Of a stretch of DNA of 52,520 nt, positions 34,390-41,729 are shown in pieces (position 1 is the stretch's first letter; every line of letters begins with the position of its first letter). The DNA is from a virus. A program made the translations under genes and the position numbers. The stretch is from IMG/VR virus record IMGVR_UViG_3300023179_000146, positions 1 through 52,520 of that record. One strand, 5' to 3'. Below the pieces are notes generated by a model. The model was given only the letters and a program-made list of their open reading frames with translations, did no database searches and had not been told where the DNA came from.

Positions 34390-34839
34390 ATGAAAAAGAA
34401 GAAAGTAGCTGTCATGAGACCAAACAATGTTTGGAACTCTGAAATGATTAAAATCGGTCAAGATTTTAATGGTTATTATTTCGAAATAGGAATGGAATTA
34501 ACTAATGATTTAGCAGAAGCAGTAGCAATTTTGATGAGATTGAAATCTAAATGGAACGATGAAATTTGGAATTTAGAAATATCAGAAATCGACTACTATA
34601 ATATCGAACCTTCAAAATGTTTATATTGGTTGACTGGTGGAGACAAAGAATGGGGAAGGGAAGAAAACTATAAAAAATACTGGCACGAAGTTCAATTAGA
34701 ATTTCAAGAAGAGTTTGGTGTTCTAATAATATCTATCTTGAAAAAATCTAAAACTTTAAAAGATGTGAGAACAGGATTCTTAAAATATCTGAATCTAGCA
34801 ACACTTTACAACTTCGCAATTGAGAAAGGAATAGCTTGA
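34390..34839 (+). CDS. Unknown 149-residue protein, probable early gene
   Basis: Starts MKKKKVAVMRPNNVWNSEMI. Mixed alpha/beta with Trp-rich blocks (SKWNDEIWNLEISEIDYYNI; KCLYWLTGGDKEWGREE) and a C-terminal helical part. No known motif. It lies 16 bp after the preceding gene and ends at a strong terminator, so it is likely co-transcribed from the promoter at 34031. Confidence 0.65.
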   Translation: MKKKKVAVMRPNNVWNSEMIKIGQDFNGYYFEIGMELTNDLAEAVAILMRLKSKWNDEIWNLEISEIDYYNIEPSKCLYWLTGGDKEWGREENYKKYWHEVQLEFQEEFGVLIISILKKSKTLKDVRTGFLKYLNLATLYNFAIEKGIA

Positions 34840-34843
34840 AATA

Positions 34844-34871
34844 AAAACCCAGTCAAAAATGACTGGGTTTT
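34844..34871 (+). terminator. Strong intrinsic terminator
   Basis: Stem AAAACCCAGTCA / TGACTGGGTTTT, loop AAAA, directly after the stop at 34839, followed by T-run. Confidence 0.9.
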
Positions 34872-34875
34872 TTAA

Positions 34876-34881
34876 TATATA
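34876..34881 (+). promoter_or_regulatory. TATATA box 5 nt before an ATG (leaderless-type)
   Basis: TTAATATATAGTATTATG: the box ends 5 nt before the ATG at 34887 and directly follows the terminator's T-run. Confidence 0.4.
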
Positions 34882-34886
34882 GTATT

Positions 34887-35750
34887 ATGAATGCTCATTT
34901 CATCGACTTAGATATAATATTAAATACTGAATCAAAACCTTGGATTGTTTCTAAGGAGAAACCTAATATTCCAATTTTAAAAATAGAACCTTCTGATTTT
35001 AAACTTTTTCAATCGGGTATTTACCGAAATCAAAATAATAAAATTGAATTCAACGGTAAAACGTTCTGGTTATCTAATGAGTTTATGAATAAAGTTAAAT
35101 TATCTGCAAAAAAATATAGAGCCGATGTTTCTAACTTGGCCATTTCTCTACAAGAATATCTTAATCCACAGTTGATAGAAAATATTCCATTTGAAATTGA
35201 TTTATCTATCTTCAATCAAATCATTAATACAGATGATGATATTTATATCATCTGCTCTAAAAACACTAAAAGAAACTACCAAAAGCAAATTGATAAATTA
35301 GAAGAAGATTTGAAAGAAAAAGGATTAAAAGTAAAACAATTTTATTACATATCTGAGACTTTTATGAATAGAAATGAAGACGATATTTCCAATTTAAAAG
35401 TAAAACTAATTTTACAACACCTAATTGGTCTCAAAACCGAAGGTGATAAAATCATAAATAAAGAAATATCTGACTATACCAAAATTACCTTTTATGATGA
35501 TTCTAAATCAGCTATAGAACTGGCTAAAAGAATAAACCACGTATTAGAATCACTACTAATCAAAACTGAAAAAGAGGTCAAATTAAAGGTCAAAGATAAA
35601 ATTCAAAATGTTGATAATGTTTTGATTGTAAAAGAGTACACACATAATAAATCGAAAAGATTCAATGAGACTATTGTTGAATTAGAATATACAAATGTGA
35701 TTAAAAACTTTGAAAGTTTTAACTTTTCTTTTTCAAAAGGGCCTCGTTAA
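34887..35750 (+). CDS. HAD-like protein, function unknown
   Basis: A 287-residue protein. Three blocks recall the haloacid-dehalogenase fold: AHFIDLDIILNTESKPW at the N-terminus (D-x-D position), DDIYIICSKNTKRNYQKQI in the middle (strand ending in Ser, motif II), and DYTKITFYDDSKSAIELAKR later (acidic motif IV). A helical cap may lie between. If right it is a phosphatase or nucleotidase family member, but catalytic loop details are loose. Its 3' end overlaps the convergent gene at 35719 by 32 bp. Confidence 0.6.
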   Translation: MNAHFIDLDIILNTESKPWIVSKEKPNIPILKIEPSDFKLFQSGIYRNQNNKIEFNGKTFWLSNEFMNKVKLSAKKYRADVSNLAISLQEYLNPQLIENIPFEIDLSIFNQIINTDDDIYIICSKNTKRNYQKQIDKLEEDLKEKGLKVKQFYYISETFMNRNEDDISNLKVKLILQHLIGLKTEGDKIINKEISDYTKITFYDDSKSAIELAKRINHVLESLLIKTEKEVKLKVKDKIQNVDNVLIVKEYTHNKSKRFNETIVELEYTNVIKNFESFNFSFSKGPR

Positions 35751-36342
35751 TCATATCATTCAATTTCTTAGAATCAACAACTTGTCCGTCATCATCTGAA
35801 CCGATTGAAGGTGTTTCTGGATTACTTTGCTTCATCTTATCAGCTACCTCCATTAGATCACCTCTAAAATCTTTATAAAACTTCTCTAAATCACTTCTCA
35901 TCGTAGATGCAAATTTAGAGTTTTCACGAACCTCTCTAATAGTCTGGTTTATAACCTCGTGCATTCTAGCTGAATTATCACCATTATCTACTTGTCTCAA
36001 TTGTGAAAGAAAGTTCTTACGAGTCATCTTCTGTAAGAAAAGAGTTTCAGCATAAACCATAGCATCTTCTTTCATCTTATTTCTGATATAAGCATTGTGT
36101 TTTAACTCTGGAAACTCACCTAAATAAAGATCAACCAAAGACTCAAGCACTTCCATACCCTTTTGTGTCACCATTGTTAGATCGGCATCATAATCGTAAA
36201 GTTCAATCTGCCCTAAATCAGGCAGGTCATCAATTGTTGCCAAGTGTTGACTGATATCAAATTCTTTATTCTCTTCTTGAATTAAATCAAATTCATCTGT
36301 TAATCTATTTTTCTCTTTTTCCAATTTTGACTGTGTTCCCAT
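35719..36342 (-). CDS. Helical acidic protein next to terminase, candidate small-terminase analogue
   Basis: A 207-residue, mostly helical protein. It has an N-terminal charged helix (SKLEKEKNRLTDEFDLIQEE), a central DLTMVTQKGMEVLESLVDLY with a possible DNA-binding helix set, and a long C-terminal helix (RSDLEKFYKDFRGDLMEVAD). It is divergent from the large terminase (60 bp apart). T4 gp16 is likewise a short helical protein beside gp17, so it could be the small subunit; size, position and helicity are the only support. A TATATATA box is 18 nt before the ATG. Confidence 0.55.
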   Translation of the reverse strand: MGTQSKLEKEKNRLTDEFDLIQEENKEFDISQHLATIDDLPDLGQIELYDYDADLTMVTQKGMEVLESLVDLYLGEFPELKHNAYIRNKMKEDAMVYAETLFLQKMTRKNFLSQLRQVDNGDNSARMHEVINQTIREVRENSKFASTMRSDLEKFYKDFRGDLMEVADKMKQSNPETPSIGSDDDGQVVDSKKLNDMINEALLKKKS

Positions 36343-36360
36343 ATGTGAGTGTATTATTTG

Positions 36361-36368
36361 TATATATA
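36361..36368. promoter_or_regulatory. TATA boxes in the 59-bp divergent region before terminase
   Basis: TATATATA at 36361-36368 (minus reading TATATATAC, 18 nt before 36342) and a second AAAGTATATAGT near 36372-36383 about 20 nt before the terminase ATG at 36402. Confidence 0.45.
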
Positions 36369-36401
36369 TGTAAAGTATATAGTAAAAAGTTTATTTCCTT
36401 T

Positions 36402-38501
36402 ATGTCAAAACAGATAATATGGAACACAAAAATGATAGAAGAAGCCGCTGATAATATCAATAATGGTTTCGTTCTTAGTAGAATACAAAATCCATTCTAC
36501 GAAAATACAATTGGTCTAAGAAAAGCTGGCTTAACATTTCGAATGTCAGCAGTTGAAATAGATGAATATGTAAAATGTAAAATGGATGTACATTATTTTG
36601 CTGAGAAATATTGCTGGGTCAAAGGTGAGAAAGGAGAGCCAGTTAAATTAAAACTCAGAGATTATCAACAAGAAATCCTTGATAACTTCTTTAATAATCG
36701 TTTTAATATTTTAATGGCTTCCAGACAAACAGGTAAAACCATTTCATCATCAATTATGATGTTACACTTTGTTCTTTTCAATAATAATAAAAACGTTCTT
36801 GTAACAGCTAATAAATTGGACACAGCAGTTGAAGTTCTGGATAAGATGAGAGAGATTTATCAAAGACTACCATTCTTTCTTCAGCAAGGTATTCTTAACT
36901 GGAATCAAAAGTTTATGGTATTTGAAAACAAAAGTAGGATTAAAGGTTTCGCAACCACAAAAACGGCATCTATCGGTCAGTCTGCCGACTTTCTTTACTT
37001 AGATGAGTTTGCTTACCTTCCGGATAATATTGCGGATAAGTTCTATAAATCGGTATTTCCAACCATTGCTAACATCGAGAACTCTAAAATTATCATCACA
37101 TCAACACCGAATGGATTTAATCTGTTTCATAAACTTCTTATGGAAGCTGAGAAGCCAGAAGGTGAAAAGTCATCTTATGTAGCAAAACGGGTTTATTGGT
37201 GGCAAGTTCCGAAAAGATTTGTGACTTATGTAAGATTACTACCTAAAAAGTTAGAAGAGTTTAATATAACAACCGAACAAGTTTTAGAACATCTAAAACA
37301 GAGATTTCCAAACAATAACTCTGAACTCGATTACAATGACGAAATTAAGAAATGGGTAATAACTATCTTTAATTCAATTGATTGTTCAGAAGATGATATC
37401 ATTAGGGAATCAATCGGTGAAATCAAACTACCACAAATAGCCGAAATAACTACTTGGAAAAAAGAAACAATTAAAGATATTGGAGGAGAAGAAGCTTTCA
37501 ACCAAGAGTTCGATTTAAGATTCATCAATTCTTCTAGAAGTTTATTGGATGAAGCTTTGATTGAAGAATTGACAAGAAATAAAAAACAATTTGAGTGGAA
37601 ACCAATTGAGGAGTTTGATAGAAAGTTAAGATTTTCTTATCAAGACTTGAAATGGTCAACTGATGAATCTGTTTATAATCCTCAATTGAGAAAAGACTAC
37701 AAAATTTTACTATCTATTGATGTCGCAGAAGGATTAGGTTTGGACTACTCAGTAATCAATATCTTTAAAATGGTTCCTAAATCAATTGATTTGATTAACT
37801 CACAAAAGGCTAACTATAAAGATGTTTTAGACTTTGTTAGGTTGGAGCAAATTGGTATTTATAGATGTAATATCGTATCAGTAGCAGATTTAGCTGAGAT
37901 TGTTTATCTCTTAGCTTTTGAACACTTCAATTCAGACAATGTTAAATCGGTTTTAGAGGTCAATACTTATGGAAATGAATTATTAGCACATCTACCAAAT
38001 GTGTTTGGAGGTAACAATGATTATGGCTCTGGTGTATTCTTTAGATTTAAACATCGTGTTGATGCTTTAGATGAAAAAATTGGTCTCAAAGTAGGTGAAA
38101 ATAAAAATTTAATGGTCAAAGACTATCAAGACCGTTTACACAATAGGTCTATCATTGTCAGTGAACATGAAACCATACAAGAAATGACCACATTTATTAA
38201 ACATACTACATCTGCTGGTAATGTTAGGTATGCTGCTGATGGTTCATCACATGATGATACAGTAATGACAATTGTTAACTTAACTGCGATTTATGGTAAA
38301 AATGATTTTAAAGGTATTGTAGAGGACTTATTTGAAAACTTAGGCAATACCGAAATTAAGAATCTAATAGATGAAGTCTTAAAAAGAATTGAATACACTG
38401 AAGGTGTTGACTACAAACAACTATTGGATGTCAGAAGAAAACATCTAACATCCAGTAGAAGAATTCAAGAAGCAAGAAAAGGTTGGGGTTTAACCGATTA
38501 G
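36402..38501 (+). CDS. gp17: Large terminase, gp17-like
   Basis: A 699-residue protein (T4 gp17 is 610). The frame is open from further upstream but ATG 36402 (MSKQIIWNTKMIEE) is the credible start. ATPase: RDYQQEILDNFFNN (Q motif), ASRQTGKT at 106-113 (Walker A, compare T4 SRQLGKTT), FLYLDEF at 197-203 (Walker B), TSTPNG at 233-238. Nuclease: ILLSIDVAEGLGLDYS (Asp440), SVLEVNTYG (Glu519), SSHDDTV (Asp618/619). About 70-80 extra residues lie between the two domains (around 275-350). It pumps DNA into the prohead through the portal and cuts the concatemer. Ends 4 bp inside the convergent clpS gene. Confidence 0.95.
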   Translation: MSKQIIWNTKMIEEAADNINNGFVLSRIQNPFYENTIGLRKAGLTFRMSAVEIDEYVKCKMDVHYFAEKYCWVKGEKGEPVKLKLRDYQQEILDNFFNNRFNILMASRQTGKTISSSIMMLHFVLFNNNKNVLVTANKLDTAVEVLDKMREIYQRLPFFLQQGILNWNQKFMVFENKSRIKGFATTKTASIGQSADFLYLDEFAYLPDNIADKFYKSVFPTIANIENSKIIITSTPNGFNLFHKLLMEAEKPEGEKSSYVAKRVYWWQVPKRFVTYVRLLPKKLEEFNITTEQVLEHLKQRFPNNNSELDYNDEIKKWVITIFNSIDCSEDDIIRESIGEIKLPQIAEITTWKKETIKDIGGEEAFNQEFDLRFINSSRSLLDEALIEELTRNKKQFEWKPIEEFDRKLRFSYQDLKWSTDESVYNPQLRKDYKILLSIDVAEGLGLDYSVINIFKMVPKSIDLINSQKANYKDVLDFVRLEQIGIYRCNIVSVADLAEIVYLLAFEHFNSDNVKSVLEVNTYGNELLAHLPNVFGGNNDYGSGVFFRFKHRVDALDEKIGLKVGENKNLMVKDYQDRLHNRSIIVSEHETIQEMTTFIKHTTSAGNVRYAADGSSHDDTVMTIVNLTAIYGKNDFKGIVEDLFENLGNTEIKNLIDEVLKRIEYTEGVDYKQLLDVRRKHLTSSRRIQEARKGWGLTD

Positions 38502-38779
38502 TTTTCCTCAAGAGTCGCACAAAGACCAGCATTCACTAACTTCTCTTTCATGATTGAAAGTTTTTCAAAATCACCATATTTGACATCACACTCACCTTTA
38601 AAGTGAACGATATGAGCACATTGATTAGCCTGTTCATACTCATGTCCACAAATTTTCATTAGACAGGTGATTACCCAATCAAACGAATTGTAATCATCAT
38701 TTCCGAGAACTAGTTTCCAAGGTTGAGATAAAATCTGATCAACTTCTGATTTAGTTTTCTTTTTAGTAATTGTTGCCAT
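38498..38779 (-). CDS. clpS: ClpS-like adaptor (N-degron recognin)
   Basis: A 93-residue protein matching the ClpS fold. WKLVLGNDDYNSFDWVITCL (about 21-40) holds the conserved N-D-D (27-29) that binds the alpha-amino group of N-degrons; LMKICGHEYEQANQCAHIVH is the helix-turn-helix with the 'A-x-x-x-x-x-x-VH' block (His59); KGECDVKYGDFEKLSIMKEKL completes it. Cellular ClpS delivers substrates with bulky N-terminal residues to the ClpAP/ClpCP protease. Being a full core domain with intact pocket residues, the phage copy could retarget host proteolysis. Situated between gp17 and a HAD hydrolase, 1 nt from the latter's stop. Confidence 0.85.
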   Translation of the reverse strand: MATITKKKTKSEVDQILSQPWKLVLGNDDYNSFDWVITCLMKICGHEYEQANQCAHIVHFKGECDVKYGDFEKLSIMKEKLVNAGLCATLEEN

Positions 38780-38780
38780 A

Positions 38781-39302
38781 TTATTTAGTCGAGTTTATAA
38801 TTTTTGGAGTTTTATCTGATTTTGTAACATCTATGATTTCAACACGACAAGGTTGAAATCTTGCCCAAGTTTCAAATTGAACAAGGTGATCGTGTCTATC
38901 ATCATACATGACAAAAACTTCTGGTTTATATTTATTAATTAATTCTTCAAAAAGTTTAGTTTTGAACTTGTAGGTTTCACCACCCCAGTTACACTGAACT
39001 AAATCAAATTCAAGATTGTGTGATTTCAAAACTTTCTCAACTTCTCTTTGTAGTTTAAGAAGGCGTCCGGTTGCCAAAATTACCATAGTATCGTCCTCAG
39101 CGACTGCTTCTAGATACTTTTTATAAACAAATGGATTGACCGGAATATTGAAAATATTCATATCAAGTGTTTCTTTCTTAGACCACCAACCGGTATAAGG
39201 CCAAACTGTGCCGGTCTTTTCTTTCCATATTTTTTCACCTTCTATTGGTTCAGGAGTGAAACATATAGTTCCATCAAAATCAAAGCTGACTATTTTTTTC
39301 AT
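38781..39302 (-). CDS. HAD-superfamily hydrolase
   Basis: A 173-residue protein; ATG at 39302 (MKKIVSFDFDGTI) is taken rather than the TTG one codon upstream. DFDGT gives the nucleophile and acid/base aspartates, MVILATGRLLKLQ is motif II (Thr), and FVMYDDRHDHLVQF is motif IV. Between motif I and II, VWPYTGWWSKKETLDM is a Trp-rich insert seen in a group of phage and bacterial HAD proteins linked to nucleic-acid end repair (from memory). It is probably a phosphatase acting on nucleotide or polynucleotide ends. It lies in one transcript with the following clpS gene. Confidence 0.85.
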   Translation of the reverse strand: MKKIVSFDFDGTICFTPEPIEGEKIWKEKTGTVWPYTGWWSKKETLDMNIFNIPVNPFVYKKYLEAVAEDDTMVILATGRLLKLQREVEKVLKSHNLEFDLVQCNWGGETYKFKTKLFEELINKYKPEVFVMYDDRHDHLVQFETWARFQPCRVEIIDVTKSDKTPKIINSTK

Positions 39303-39366
39303 CAAAATGAAGAGTTAATTTATAGATATATATTAAGTAGGCTAATATACAAAAAATAATTAAAAA

Positions 39367-39819
39367 ATGAAAACATTATTCAAAACATTATTTATGAAGT
39401 CAGATTCAGAAACTCTAGACATAAAATCCATAATGATTGTAGTTCTATTTGTCATAGCTGGTATATTCTTTACTCAATGGTATTTCGGTGGAGAGAGTCA
39501 CAGAAAAGAAAGAAAAGCTCTTGAGAAACAAAACAAAGAACTACAAAAACAAAAAGAAATTTTAGCGAAAGACTTTAACACACTTCAAAAAAAATTTGAA
39601 AAAGATTCAACAGACTTGGTGAGAATACAAGCTGAAATAAAAGTCTTAGATGGTAAAATCAAAGATAAAGACGCTCAAATTGATAAGGCGAATAAAGATT
39701 TGAAAGATTTCAAAGCTGGTATTTCTAAAACCAAATCAGAAATTAAAGATTTAAAAGATCACCCAATTAAAAGAACCGGTAATAGTCTTTTAGAATCTAT
39801 AAAAGAAAAAACTAAATAA
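39367..39819 (+). CDS. Membrane-anchored coiled-coil protein (spanin-like candidate)
   Basis: A 150-residue protein: short N-terminal cytoplasmic part, one membrane helix at about 22-42 (IMIVVLFVIAGIFFTQWYF), then about 90 residues of heptad-rich coiled coil (KALEKQNKELQKQKEILAKD; KDKDAQIDKANKDLKDFK). N-in membrane anchor plus periplasmic coiled coil is the architecture of inner-membrane spanins (Rz). The next gene starts 2 nt later and has a signal peptide, which fits a two-gene envelope or lysis module. No lysis gene lies nearby to confirm this. Confidence 0.65.
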   Translation: MKTLFKTLFMKSDSETLDIKSIMIVVLFVIAGIFFTQWYFGGESHRKERKALEKQNKELQKQKEILAKDFNTLQKKFEKDSTDLVRIQAEIKVLDGKIKDKDAQIDKANKDLKDFKAGISKTKSEIKDLKDHPIKRTGNSLLESIKEKTK

Positions 39820-39821
39820 TT

Positions 39822-40343
39822 ATGAAAAATATAATCTTTACTTTAAGTTTACTCCTAACGTTTATGTTAGGTTTCTCACAGACCTCTTTTGTAAAAGAAG
39901 ATTTGCCCCAATATTTTGTCCAAAATGGAGACACAATAGGTATCCTTTTAACAGTTGAACAAGTCCAAAAACTAGATAATAACTCCGAATTGTTAGGTCT
40001 ATTTGAAAAGCTATCTATAAAATGTGATAGTTTAGATACATACTATATAGGGGTCATCAACAAAATGAACGATAAAATAACAATTCTTAATACTAAGATA
40101 TCTAAACAGGATGAAGCGATGAAAAAACAAGACGACATGGTAAAAGATGTAAAGGCTCAATTAGCCAATGCTCTTTTAAGACTAGATTTATGTGAACAAC
40201 AAAGAAGTAATGATTCAACAATAATAAGAGGGTTAAAACAAGATTTAACTAAGGCAAAAGTTAAAGGAATAGCCGGATGGGCTACCACTGGTGTAGTTTC
40301 AGCAGTAGCTATATTTCTTGGTATATTTTTTGGCATAAAATAA
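39822..40343 (+). CDS. Secreted coiled-coil protein with C-terminal membrane helix
   Basis: A 173-residue protein with a signal peptide (MKNIIFTLSLLLTFMLGFSQ, cut probably after about residue 20), then GDTIGILLTVEQVQKL, a coiled coil (ITILNTKISKQDEAMKKQDD), and a C-terminal membrane helix GWATTGVVSAVAIFLGIFFG ending in Ile-Lys. It has no lipobox cysteine, so it is not a classical outer-membrane spanin; anchoring at both ends of the coiled coil instead suggests an inner-membrane tethered periplasmic protein. The flavobacterial-style signal peptide supports the host guess. Pairs with the gene 2 bp upstream. Confidence 0.65.
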   Translation: MKNIIFTLSLLLTFMLGFSQTSFVKEDLPQYFVQNGDTIGILLTVEQVQKLDNNSELLGLFEKLSIKCDSLDTYYIGVINKMNDKITILNTKISKQDEAMKKQDDMVKDVKAQLANALLRLDLCEQQRSNDSTIIRGLKQDLTKAKVKGIAGWATTGVVSAVAIFLGIFFGIK

Positions 40344-40398
40344 CAAAAAATGACTTTTTATAAGTAATATATAAGTTATAAAAAATATCTTAAATAGG

Positions 40399-40989
40399 AT
40401 GAAACACATTAGAAAATTTGAATCTTATCGTAATAACAAGAGAAGAGATGAAATCATAAAAGAATCAGTTCTTCAGGTTAACGACATTTATAAAGTAAGA
40501 ACTTTGATTGATATTCCACAATCTCTTATTAACGCTTATGTTAAAAAAGTTAAAGACAACACTGGTAAAAATCTTAGACAATTCTTTGGTGATGTAGATA
40601 TCGCAGAAGAAATTGTAAAATATGTTACTTTGAACTTCACTAATGTTGATCAAGTTCCAGCTGGTGCACTTACTGGAGACGCTCAAGGATCACCAGAAGG
40701 ACAAACTCAAGCTCAGTCACAAACTGAACCACAAGCTCAAACCCAAGCTCAGCCACAAACTCAAACTCAAGCTCAGCCACAAGCTCAAACTCAGAGTCAA
40801 GGGCAGGCACAAGTACAAGTTCAAACAGAAGCTGAACCACAAGCTCAGCCACAAGCCCAAACTCAAGGTCAAGCACAGGTTCAAGGTCAAGGTGAGTTTG
40901 AAGAAGTAGGTGAAGAAGAGAAAGAAGGCACTGAAGAAGAACCTCAGGGACAAGCTCAAGAAGAAGGCGAAGAAGAATTACCTCTATAA
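40399..40989 (+). CDS. Capsid-targeting-leader protein with long Gln/Ala repeat
   Basis: A 196-residue protein. It begins MKHIRKFESYRNNKRRDEII, the recurring leader. Residues about 25-90 are helical and resemble a small folded domain (VRTLIDIPQSLINAYVKKVK; LRQFFGDVDIAEEIVKYVTL). Residues about 98-165 are a near-pure run of QAQ/QTQ/PQAQ units, followed by an acidic tail (GEEEKEGTEEEPQGQAQEEG). The low-complexity part is probably disordered. Ends at a strong terminator. The leader and disordered tail would suit an internal head protein; function unknown. Confidence 0.75.
   Translation: MKHIRKFESYRNNKRRDEIIKESVLQVNDIYKVRTLIDIPQSLINAYVKKVKDNTGKNLRQFFGDVDIAEEIVKYVTLNFTNVDQVPAGALTGDAQGSPEGQTQAQSQTEPQAQTQAQPQTQTQAQPQAQTQSQGQAQVQVQTEAEPQAQPQAQTQGQAQVQGQGEFEEVGEEEKEGTEEEPQGQAQEEGEEELPL
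40695..40895 (+). repeat. Gln/Ala-coding tandem microsatellite-like repeat
   Basis: About 200 bp of imperfect 6- to 18-bp units such as CAAGCTCAAACTCAA and CAGCCACAAGC, all in the frame coding Q-A-Q-x-Q. Expected to vary in copy number by slippage. It generates long false frames on the other strands. Confidence 0.75.
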
Positions 40990-41014
40990 TTGAAAATAAT
41001 CAAAAAATATATTT

Positions 41015-41043
41015 GAAACGAAACATCAAAAGTGTTTCGTTTC
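41015..41043 (+). terminator. Intrinsic terminator
   Basis: Stem GAAACGAAACA / TGTTTCGTTTC, loop TCAAAAG, then a run of Ts leading straight into a TATATATA box. Confidence 0.88.
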
Positions 41044-41050
41044 TTTTTTT

Positions 41051-41058
41051 TATATATA
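41051..41058 (+). promoter_or_regulatory. TATATATA box 4 nt before an ATG (leaderless-type)
   Basis: The box starts inside the terminator's T-run and ends 4 nt before the ATG at 41063, leaving no room for a conventional 5' leader. Confidence 0.45.
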
Positions 41059-41062
41059 CTAT

Positions 41063-41680
41063 ATGGAATGGATAAAAACATTTGAAAGTTACAATACAAT
41101 CGAAGACTTAATTATTGTTGATGTTCAAAAATCATTTAGTAAATTTTTTACCGAAATGTATATAAATCAACTAACTAAACATTGTGTCAATTTTAAAAAT
41201 GTTTATCAAGTATTTGACAACCACCACGAAGGTAAAAATGTTGATAAAGATTATCTTTATGATGAAAATCCAGAGATACCGGTATCAGATGAGTTTTATA
41301 GTTTTCCAAATATAAAAGAAAGAATAGAAAAAAGATACAACTATAAAGTAGATGCAGATTTCTACAAGAAGATACTTGATAAAGAAGTTTATGATGAGGT
41401 ATCAAGTTTAGAAGAAAAGAAACAACTAAAGAAAGGCGATATGTTTCCAACGAAAGAAGGGACTGTAATAGTCTATATTGGTAATAATCACGTATGGTTT
41501 CATTCTAGTAAAAAACTATACGATGTGTTACAATCCTTAAAAGGTAAAACAGTAGAGATAGTAGGTGGTTCAGATTCAGAATGTTTGGAAGATGTAGTCA
41601 CTTTAGCAGAAAAAATAGGTGTTCTTATCAAAAGAAATTATAAATATATTTGGTCAGCATCACATTGTCCTATAAGATAG
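41063..41680 (+). CDS. Isochorismatase-like cysteine hydrolase with capsid-targeting-like leader
   Basis: A 205-residue protein. Leader MEWIKTFESYNT; then LIIVDVQKSFSKFF, where Asp20 is the catalytic Asp of the isochorismatase fold (usual 'xxxxDxQxxF'). Near the end GKTVEIVGGSDSECLEDVVT gives Cys174 in the position of the family's nucleophile (G-x-x-x-x-x-C-V), followed by the expected helix and YKYIWSASHC. Length and Asp/Cys order match cysteine hydrolases such as nicotinamidase or N-carbamoylsarcosine amidase; the middle part is diverged. Packaging into the head is inferred from the leader only. Substrate cannot be told. Confidence 0.65.
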   Translation: MEWIKTFESYNTIEDLIIVDVQKSFSKFFTEMYINQLTKHCVNFKNVYQVFDNHHEGKNVDKDYLYDENPEIPVSDEFYSFPNIKERIEKRYNYKVDADFYKKILDKEVYDEVSSLEEKKQLKKGDMFPTKEGTVIVYIGNNHVWFHSSKKLYDVLQSLKGKTVEIVGGSDSECLEDVVTLAEKIGVLIKRNYKYIWSASHCPIR

Positions 41681-41729
41681 TCATAATATAAATTTAAAAA
41701 TAAATATATAATATAAATTTAGTTGATAT

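Noticed and set aside
40695-40895. Repeat region considered as a CRISPR array
   Set aside because: Units are short, contiguous and in-frame coding; there are no unique spacers or constant repeat length.
40643-40959. Three long frames on both strands over the Q/A repeat (basic KLSHKLK-like and Leu-rich products)
   Set aside because: They are products of reading the CAAGCTCAAACTCAA-type repeat in other frames; no independent start context, and the coding frame has the leader and a folded N-terminus.
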